From Dichotomicrobium sp964466965 (GTDB taxonomy: Bacteria; Pseudomonadota; Alphaproteobacteria; Rhizobiales; Rhodomicrobiaceae), in the NCBI GenBank assembly GCA_964466965.1, contig CAYXPZ010000018.1, positions 1 through 37,578 on the forward strand: 37,578 nt of DNA, read 5' to 3'. The position numbers and the translations under genes were made by a program. Shown in pieces: positions 31,851-37,578 of the stretch (its first letter is position 1; each line of letters begins with the position of its first letter). The notes beneath the pieces are model-generated. The model was not told where the DNA came from. It worked only from the letters and a program-made list of their open reading frames with translations, and did not search any database.

Positions 31851-33127
31851 CACTGGTGAGCAAGCCTGAAGTCACGACCCTCGCCAATGGCCTGCGCATT
31901 GTGAGCGAAGCCATGCCGCATGTCGGCACCGTGTCGCTTGGCATATGGGTCGCCAGCGGCTCGCGCGCGGAGGCCGCCGAGGAACATGGCATCGCTCACA
32001 TGCTGGAACACATGGCGTTCAAGGGCACGCGGACCCGCTCGGCCCGGGACATCGCCGAGGAGATCGAGACGGCCGGGGGGGAAATCAATGCCGCCACGGG
32101 AGTTGAGACCACCGCATATTTCGCAAGGGTGTTGAAGGAAGAGGTGCCGCGCGCACTCAACGTACTCAGCGATATTCTGCGCAATCCGGTTTACAAGGAT
32201 GAGGATCTGGGGCTTGAACGCACCGTCGTGCTCCAGGAGATCGCCGCAACGCGCGACAACCCTGAGGATGTCCTTTTTGACAGCGCGCAGGCCATCGCGT
32301 TCCCGGATCAGCCGCTCGGGCGGCCCGTGCTGGGCACTGCGCATAGCGTATGGAATTTGCGCCGTGACAATCTGATCCGGTTCCGCGATGCCAATTATGG
32401 CGCTGAGCGGATGATCCTGAGCGCGGCCGGGGCCGTGGAGCATGAGGCGCTCGTGCGCCAAGCGGAGCAGCTGTTCGGCGACATGCCGCGTCAAAGCGCG
32501 CAGGCCTGGTCTGCGCCCGTCTACGGCGGCGGCTACAGCTCGACGCACCTGCCTCTGGAGCAATCGCATGTCCTGATCGCGCTTGAGTCGCCGGCAGTGG
32601 GCGATGCGGATTACTACACCGCACAGGTCTGTGCCGGCCTGCTCGGCGGGGGCATGTCCTCGCGCCTGTTTCAGGAGGCCCGCGAACGCCGTGGGCTCTG
32701 CTACGCGATTTATGCGTTCTGCAGCGGTTTTTCGGACACCGGCCTGTTCGGCATTCACGCCGCCATGGACGCCGATGATAGCCCGGCGCTCATCGAAGTG
32801 GTTGCCCATGAGCTGAGCAGCCTCGCCAGTGAAGGGCCGCGTGACGACGAGGTCCAGCGCGCCAAAGCGAACATGAAAGCCGGTCTGCTGATGAGCCTGG
32901 AGAGTTCACCGGCGCGAGCGGAATTCCTGGCGCGGCATCTGTATCTGTTCGGCGTATTGCCTGAATTTGACCAACTTATCGCGCAGATCGAGGCGATCGA
33001 CGCTGTGCATATTCGAGAATTTACACAACGACTGTTGAATTCTGGGACGCCAACCTGCGTTCATGTGGGGCCGCGGACCGATGCGCCTGAGTTGCGGCCG
33101 ATTGCAGACGGGGCTTTGAGGCGCTAA
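31847..33127 (+). CDS. M16-family (mitochondrial processing peptidase-like) zinc protease
   Basis: The 426-residue protein has the inverted zinc motif His51-x-x-Glu54-His55 in HMLEHMAFKGT. The downstream third ligand Glu131 (VVLQEIAAT) is 76 residues from His55, the expected M16 spacing. The C-terminal half is the non-catalytic M16 repeat, with GGGMSSRLFQEARERRGLCYAIYAF. Relatives process mitochondrial presequences, and the bacterial role is peptide or protein turnover. No signal peptide is evident at the N-terminus (MTLVSKPEVTTLANGLR), so it may be cytosolic. It is translationally coupled to thrC by a four-base overlap. Confidence 0.94.
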   Translation: MTLVSKPEVTTLANGLRIVSEAMPHVGTVSLGIWVASGSRAEAAEEHGIAHMLEHMAFKGTRTRSARDIAEEIETAGGEINAATGVETTAYFARVLKEEVPRALNVLSDILRNPVYKDEDLGLERTVVLQEIAATRDNPEDVLFDSAQAIAFPDQPLGRPVLGTAHSVWNLRRDNLIRFRDANYGAERMILSAAGAVEHEALVRQAEQLFGDMPRQSAQAWSAPVYGGGYSSTHLPLEQSHVLIALESPAVGDADYYTAQVCAGLLGGGMSSRLFQEARERRGLCYAIYAFCSGFSDTGLFGIHAAMDADDSPALIEVVAHELSSLASEGPRDDEVQRAKANMKAGLLMSLESSPARAEFLARHLYLFGVLPEFDQLIAQIEAIDAVHIREFTQRLLNSGTPTCVHVGPRTDAPELRPIADGALRR

Positions 33128-33290
33128 GCGCAGCGCCAGCGGGCCCGCCTGCGCGATGGATCAGATAACACGCACGGAACGCGTTCTCATGTCCGGATTG
33201 GTCACATTTTCGTCGCGTTCACGCCGGCGCGTTGGAAACCCCTCGAAGGCGCGGATCGGGCTTTTGCTGAGACTGCTGTAAAGGTCGCCC

Positions 33291-33878
33291 ATGGCATTTC
33301 TGCGGTCGCCGCCAACCTCAGAAAATGGTCCCCAGATCGAGAGGGAGGGACTATTGCTGCGCATGCCGCGTCTCGGCGATTACGAGGCCTGGGCGCACCT
33401 GCGCGCAGAAAGCCGCCCCCATTTGGAGCCGTGGGAGCCGGCCTGGACGCCGGATGAGTTGTCACGCGGGGCCTACCGCATGCGCTTGAAGCATTATCAG
33501 CGGGAAATGCGTGAGAACATCGGCTATGCCTTTTTTGTGTTCAAAGCCGATGATAACACCCTTCTCGGCGGTGCAACTTTGAGTAATATTCGCCGGGGCG
33601 TCAGTCAGTCGTGCTCGCTGGGATATTGGGTCGGCGCCCCGCATGCCGGACAAGGAGTTATGACCAAGGGTGTCCGCGCGATCGCCGGCTTCGTGTTCGA
33701 CAGTTTGCATCTGCACCGTCTGGAAGCGGCCTGTCTGCCGACCAACGTGGCCTCGATCAGGGTGCTGGAAAAGGTCGGGTTTACCCGGGAAGGGCTGGCC
33801 AGGCAGTATCTCAAAATCAACGGCAGGTGGCAGGATCATTTTCTCTACGCTTTGCTTAAGGACGATCCGCGGCGGTGA
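33291..33878 (+). CDS. GNAT acetyltransferase, RimJ/RimL type
   Basis: The 195-residue protein is a single GNAT domain. EGLLLRMPRLGDYEAW is the N-terminal strand pattern of RimJ-like enzymes, GAPHAGQGVMTKGV is the acetyl-CoA pyrophosphate loop, and LHRLEAACLPTNVASIRVLEKVGF is the C-terminal motif B. The usual targets are N-termini of ribosomal proteins or small amines; the substrate here is not known. It follows the M16 gene by 163 bases, and its last bases are close to the start of the next long gene. The order thrC, M16, GNAT, EAL is one I recall from rhizobial genomes. Confidence 0.9.
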   Translation: MAFLRSPPTSENGPQIEREGLLLRMPRLGDYEAWAHLRAESRPHLEPWEPAWTPDELSRGAYRMRLKHYQREMRENIGYAFFVFKADDNTLLGGATLSNIRRGVSQSCSLGYWVGAPHAGQGVMTKGVRAIAGFVFDSLHLHRLEAACLPTNVASIRVLEKVGFTREGLARQYLKINGRWQDHFLYALLKDDPRR

Positions 33879-33918
33879 ACGCGACAGGCCTGCGGCGCTG
33901 ACCTCAGGGCAGCGCTGG

Positions 33919-36900
33919 TTGGCGCGCGCGGGGGCGGGTGCGCTGGTCATGCTGCTTCTGTTCGCCGTCCTCGTGGTCGCAGGCTCGCCGGCCCGCGCGC
34001 TGGAAGCCATTGTGGTGGGGCCGGATCAGAAGAAGCTGGATATCACCCTTCTCGGCGAACTCTACGAAGGGCGCGGCGACAGTCTCAGTGTGGAGACCGC
34101 TGCCGGCGCGGATGGCATTACCGGCCGTATGGCCGTACAGGCAACGACGCCTGGCACGGATCCCAATTGGGTCGTGTTCGCGCTGACCAACCCAACCGAC
34201 AGCCGGATCGAGCGGATTCTCGCAGCCCAGCGCTATGAGTTGTCAGACAGTCAGGTGATCTGGCCCGATCTCGATGCGCCGCGTATCGCAAAGATCACGC
34301 CATCGATCGGTTATAAACCAAAGCGCATCCCGGCGGATCAGGCGGATATCTTCCAACTCACGCTGGAGCCGGGCAGCACCGTCACGTTTATCGTCGAACT
34401 GCGATCCGTCGATTTCCCCCGGCTCATGCTGTGGGAAGGGGCCGAACTTGGCAAGCGCGCGGTTGACCGGACCTTGCTTAACGGCATTTTGCTCGGCATT
34501 GCCGGGTTGCTGGCGATTTTCCTGACCGCAATCTTCGTGGCCAACCACCGCGCCATGTTCCCGGCAACGGCTCTGGTGGCTTGGAGCGCCGTTGGCTATT
34601 TGTGCGTTGACTTTGGGTTCTGGCACAAGTTGTTTCAGCTGTCCCCGGATCAGAACGCTGTCTACCGCGCCGGAGCCGAGGCGGCCTTGGCGGCCAGCAT
34701 AATTGTTTTCCTGATGATCTATCTGCGTGTGCGGCAATGGCAGCCCTGGCTGCTGCCGGTGTTTGCAGGCTGGGCGTTCTTGCAGGTGGGGCTGATCGCG
34801 TTTGCTGTTATCGACGCACAGATGACGGCCGGGCTGGCGCGGCTGTCATTCCTGCCGATTGCCGGCATCGGTACGGCCATGGTGTTGCTACAGGCGCTTC
34901 GCGGCGAGGACAGGGCGCTAACGCTGTTGCCAACATGGATGCTGTTTCTGGTCTGGCTGTTCGGCGCAGGCGTCGCCATCATGGGGTATCTCTCGGGCGA
35001 CATTGTCGTGCCGGCGCTGTCTTCGGGGCTGGTGCTGTTTGTGGCGCTGCTAGGCTTCAGCGTCACCCAATATGCCTTTTCGCCAGGGGATTATGCGGCT
35101 TCTGGCCACGCTGCGCATCTCGGGCGCGGGGCGGCCGCGCTCGAAGCCTCCGGCGCCTCGGTATGGGAATGGGATGTGCGCCGCGAAGAGATCAAAGTCG
35201 GCTCCGAGATCGAGCGGGCGCTGGGCTATGCCAAGGGCACGCTGAACTGCGGGACCGAAGACTGGTTAAAGTACGTTCATGAATCGGACCGCGAGCGCGT
35301 CAAGCTGATGCTGTGGACCGTGCGCGAACGCGAAGGCGGCGAGCTCGAAATCGACCTGCAACTGCGGCGCAGCGACGGCAGCTACTTGTGGTACGAGCTG
35401 CGCGGACGCGCTGTGAAGCTGCCACAAAGTCAGATCCTGCAGTGCATTGGTTTGCTCCGCGATATCACTGCGCAGAAGCGCAGCGAGGAACGCCTGACCC
35501 ACAATGCCGTGTACGACACGCTGACGGGCCAGCCCAATCGCGAGCTATTCCTCGACCGCGTCAGCCAGGCGATTCAGCGCTGCGAAGCTGATGACACCAA
35601 GCCCACCGTCATCGTGATCGATATCGATCAGGTGCGCAGCGGCGGTCATGCGCCCGAGACGGTCATCAGTGACAGCATGCTGCTAACGGTTGCCCGCCGG
35701 CTCAGCCGTCATGTTCGGGATATGGATACGCTGGCGCGGGTCGGCGTTGATCAGTTCGCCTTGTTGCTGACCTCGGAGACAGATCCGCGCTACATCGCCA
35801 TGCTGGCCGAGCGCGTCCGCCGTTCGCTGCGCTCCCCGATGAAACTGAGCGGGCGCGAGATGGCTCTGATCGGGAGTATTGGCATTTCGGTGTATGACGG
35901 CCGCCAGGCAGACGGGCTGGCGCTCGTCGCAGAAGCCGAACTCGCTGCAGCGCGCGCCAAGCGCGCGGGCGCCGACCGGATCGAGCTCTACAAGCCCGAT
36001 GCAAGCGGCGGGCGCGACGACCGCGCGGATCTCGACAAGGACTTGGCAAAAGCCATCGACCGCCGGCAGATCGTCCTGCTTTATCAGCCGATCATGCGGT
36101 TGTCGGACAATCAGTTGGTCGGCTTTGAAGCGCTTCTGCGCTGGAACCATCCGCGCCAGGGCCTGCTGACCCCCCGCGAATTCATGCATGCGGCTGAAAA
36201 GGGCGAGCTCACGGCCGAGCTTGGCCGCTATGCCGCCGAGCGCGCGATCCGCCAGCTTCACCGATGGCAGAAGGCGTGGACGCGGCGTGACGAGCCGCTC
36301 TTCGTCGCCCTGGATATCTCACACCGCGCCATGCTGCGCAGCGACGCAGTCCAAGAATTGCGCACCGTGATCGGCCGTAACACCGTTCCAGAGAACTGTT
36401 TTATGCTAGAGGTCAGCGAGACGGTGGTTATGGAGAACCCCGAACAGATCGTCGAAGCGCTGGCCAGCCTGAAAAGTGTTGGCGCGCGTCTGGCGCTGGA
36501 CGAATATGGCAGCGGCTATTCCTCGGTCGCCTATCTCCACCGCCTGCCACTGGACCTGATTAAGATTGACCGGTCCCTGGTGCGCTCTGCTAACGCCGCC
36601 AGTTCCGATCCGATCATCCTGCGTTCGGTACTGGCAATGGCGCATGAACTCGGTCTCGATGTCGTGGTGCAAGGCGTTGACTGGGAGCGTGACGCGGCTT
36701 ATCTGCGCGCGCTCGGCTGTCACTTCGGCCAAGGCTTTTATTTTGGCGAGCCGATGACGGAGAAGGAGGCGGTGGCGTTGATCAACACCCTGGCGCGCAA
36801 CGCCGCCAAGACTGGTCCGGAAAGCCAGCGGCGAAGCGCGGAGCGGCCGCTGGCGCTGCCGCAGCCAGGCCAGGGCAGTGCGGCGAGAGGGCATGGACGG

Positions 36901-37245
36901 CGTGAGCAACCCCGCGCCGCGCCGCGCGAGAGTGGACAGGGCCAGAGCGAGCGGATCCGGCCGAAAGAGTTGCCGCGCCCGGAGGGCGAGGTCACGGTCC
37001 GGCCCCGGAGATCTGCGCAGCAGCGTCCCGAACGGGGGGATAACAACGGAACCACCCCGCCGGCAGGACGTCCGGCCGAGCGCGGGGACGACGCACAACG
37101 TGGGGATAATGCCAACAATGGGCTTGATCCTTACGCGTACGGAGCAAAACCGCGAGGGCGGGCGCCAGGGGCTGCGCGCAGCCGACCCAGAGCGGCGGTT
37201 TCGGGGCGGCAGCCGCCGCCGCCGGAGGCGGGAGAGGATGCGTGA
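33919..37245 (+). CDS. 7-TM PAS-GGDEF-EAL protein with degenerate catalytic sites (c-di-GMP-related)
   Basis: I prefer a TTG start at 33919, behind CAGGGCAG. It gives a signal-peptide-like N-terminus and avoids most overlap with the GNAT gene. An ATG at 33949 would lose the basic n-region. The 1108-residue protein has a periplasmic beta-rich domain (~30-180) and seven TM helices (~185-389). Then come PAS (~407-520), GGDEF (~529-694), EAL (~702-958) and a disordered tail (959-1108). The layout suggests a 7TMR-DISM-type receptor. The GGDEF signature is GVDQF (609-613). In the EAL domain, EALLRW is kept (Glu737), but the usual Asn is Asp799, DDFG is DEYG (Asp861, Glu862) and the general-base Glu is Gln918. 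Both activities are probably lost, so it is more likely a sensor or effector. Confidence 0.88.
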   Translation: MARAGAGALVMLLLFAVLVVAGSPARALEAIVVGPDQKKLDITLLGELYEGRGDSLSVETAAGADGITGRMAVQATTPGTDPNWVVFALTNPTDSRIERILAAQRYELSDSQVIWPDLDAPRIAKITPSIGYKPKRIPADQADIFQLTLEPGSTVTFIVELRSVDFPRLMLWEGAELGKRAVDRTLLNGILLGIAGLLAIFLTAIFVANHRAMFPATALVAWSAVGYLCVDFGFWHKLFQLSPDQNAVYRAGAEAALAASIIVFLMIYLRVRQWQPWLLPVFAGWAFLQVGLIAFAVIDAQMTAGLARLSFLPIAGIGTAMVLLQALRGEDRALTLLPTWMLFLVWLFGAGVAIMGYLSGDIVVPALSSGLVLFVALLGFSVTQYAFSPGDYAASGHAAHLGRGAAALEASGASVWEWDVRREEIKVGSEIERALGYAKGTLNCGTEDWLKYVHESDRERVKLMLWTVREREGGELEIDLQLRRSDGSYLWYELRGRAVKLPQSQILQCIGLLRDITAQKRSEERLTHNAVYDTLTGQPNRELFLDRVSQAIQRCEADDTKPTVIVIDIDQVRSGGHAPETVISDSMLLTVARRLSRHVRDMDTLARVGVDQFALLLTSETDPRYIAMLAERVRRSLRSPMKLSGREMALIGSIGISVYDGRQADGLALVAEAELAAARAKRAGADRIELYKPDASGGRDDRADLDKDLAKAIDRRQIVLLYQPIMRLSDNQLVGFEALLRWNHPRQGLLTPREFMHAAEKGELTAELGRYAAERAIRQLHRWQKAWTRRDEPLFVALDISHRAMLRSDAVQELRTVIGRNTVPENCFMLEVSETVVMENPEQIVEALASLKSVGARLALDEYGSGYSSVAYLHRLPLDLIKIDRSLVRSANAASSDPIILRSVLAMAHELGLDVVVQGVDWERDAAYLRALGCHFGQGFYFGEPMTEKEAVALINTLARNAAKTGPESQRRSAERPLALPQPGQGSAARGHGRREQPRAAPRESGQGQSERIRPKELPRPEGEVTVRPRRSAQQRPERGDNNGTTPPAGRPAERGDDAQRGDNANNGLDPYAYGAKPRGRAPGAARSRPRAAVSGRQPPPPEAGEDA

Positions 37246-37326
37246 TCCGCTGCGCGCTCTGAAGTGACTGTCTGAGCGCACAGTTGGGACCGGAGATCGC
37301 ATGCTGGTCTGGTTCTTGCCGGCGGT

Positions 37327-37351
37327 CTGCGCCAACCCCGAGCCGGCGCAG
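37327..37351 (+). terminator. Stem-loop downstream of the EAL gene
   Basis: CTGCGCC (37327-37333) pairs with GGCGCAG (37345-37351) around an 11-base loop, 82 bases after the stop. There is no T-run, so intrinsic termination is uncertain. It directly precedes the first long hairpin element. Confidence 0.3.
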
Positions 37352-37358
37352 CGTCCGG

Positions 37359-37435
37359 CTAGTGGTCCGATTCAGACATTTGCCTCCCTTTGCAGCACCC
37401 GCCCGAGCAAATGTCTGAATCACAAGGACCACTAG
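37359..37435 (+). repeat. Long palindromic hairpin element, copy 1
   Basis: The 77-base near-palindrome starts and ends in CTAG. Outer arms CTAGTGGTCC (37359-37368) and GGACCACTAG (37426-37435) pair perfectly over 10 bp. Inner arms at 37369-37383 (GATTCAGACATTTGC) and 37407-37421 pair perfectly over 15 bp. A four-base bulge (ACAA, 37422-37425) lies on the right side only, and the loop is 23 bases. It contains no coding sequence. It may act as a bidirectional terminator or be a dispersed REP- or MITE-like element. Confidence 0.85.
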
Positions 37436-37448
37436 CAAGCTATTGAAC

Positions 37449-37527
37449 CTAGTGGAGCTTTTGAATTTGACATTTGTGCGAGAGCCTGGCCGCAAGCGGG
37501 ACTCAAATGTCAAATTCGCTCCACTAG
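37449..37527 (-). repeat. Long palindromic hairpin element, copy 2 (inverted relative to copy 1)
   Basis: This 79-base near-palindrome also begins and ends in CTAG. Outer arms CTAGTGGAGC (37449-37458) and GCTCCACTAG (37518-37527) pair over 10 bp. Inner arms GAATTTGACATTTG (37463-37476) and its complement at 37504-37517 pair over 14 bp. The four-base bulge (TTTT, 37459-37462) is on the left. Read on the minus strand it falls on the right as AAAA, the same place as in copy 1. The loop is 27 bases. The two copies are 13 bases apart. Confidence 0.85.
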
Positions 37528-37578
37528 GTCGGATCCTAATGTTTAAGCGTTGCCGGCCTGTGTGACGAGGAACGACGG

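Larger units (their letters stand above)
37246..37578. other. Intergenic region at the window end
   Basis: These 333 bases hold no convincing gene on either strand. They contain a small stem-loop (37327-37351), the two long hairpin elements (37359-37527) and about 50 further bases leading out of the window. Open frames crossing the hairpins are short or lack family character. Confidence 0.7.

Noticed and set aside
37359..37527. A CRISPR array or tRNA at the hairpin pair
   Set aside because: There are only two units, in opposite orientation, with long internal palindromes. The folds are single hairpins and not cloverleaves, and no cas gene is nearby.

Overview
The window is a gene-dense, high-GC chromosomal segment from an alphaproteobacterium, most likely Hyphomicrobiales (Rhizobiales) or a close relative. 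The evidence is the gene set and its order. Aconitase acnA is divergent from a ccmABCDG cytochrome c cluster. A malate dehydrogenase/succinyl-CoA ligase/2-oxoglutarate dehydrogenase run (mdh-sucC-sucD-sucA-sucB-lpd) follows, with a MAPEG gene before lpd. A SURF1, thrC, M16 peptidase, GNAT, GGDEF/EAL series closes the window. No tRNA, rRNA, CRISPR array, transposase or phage gene was seen.

Layout. 1-3551 (+): the C-terminal part of a bacterial alpha-2-macroglobulin with an intact thioester motif, then pbpC (PBP1C), a known envelope-defence pair. 3570-7691 (-): acnA, a DUF1223 exported thioredoxin-fold protein and an EVE-domain protein. 7913-11520 (+): ccmA, ccmB, a SAM methyltransferase gene, ccmC, ccmD and ccmG. 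11643-12272 (+): an uncharacterised protein. 12266-15232 (-): an LpxH-like metallophosphoesterase, a GT4 glycosyltransferase and a PLP-dependent threonine/serine dehydratase. 15452-16030 (+): an exported Cys-rich protein of unknown function. 16173-18869 (+): a large ADP-forming acyl-CoA synthetase/GNAT fusion.

19019-29556 (+): the TCA block. Together, mdh, sucCD and the 2-oxoglutarate dehydrogenase complex (E1 sucA, E2 sucB, E3 lpd) cover 2-oxoglutarate to succinate and malate to oxaloacetate. acnA, about 11 kb away, supplies the citrate/isocitrate step. Two accessory pieces interrupt the block. One is a complete VapBC-like toxin-antitoxin module between sucC and sucD, with its own promoter and palindromic operator candidate. 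The other is an LprI/DUF1311 gene plus a MAPEG gene between sucB and lpd. SURF1 (cytochrome oxidase assembly) starts 3 bases after lpd.

30438-37245 (+): thrC and an overlapping M16 processing-type peptidase, then a RimJ-like acetyltransferase and a 7-TM PAS-GGDEF-EAL protein. Both catalytic domains of that last protein look degenerate. The window ends in a non-coding stretch with two adjacent long hairpins of the same architecture. They share CTAGTGG/CCACTAG ends but have different, internally compensated stems, and they lie in opposite orientation. The most interesting observations are this hairpin pair and the toxin-antitoxin module inside the suc genes.
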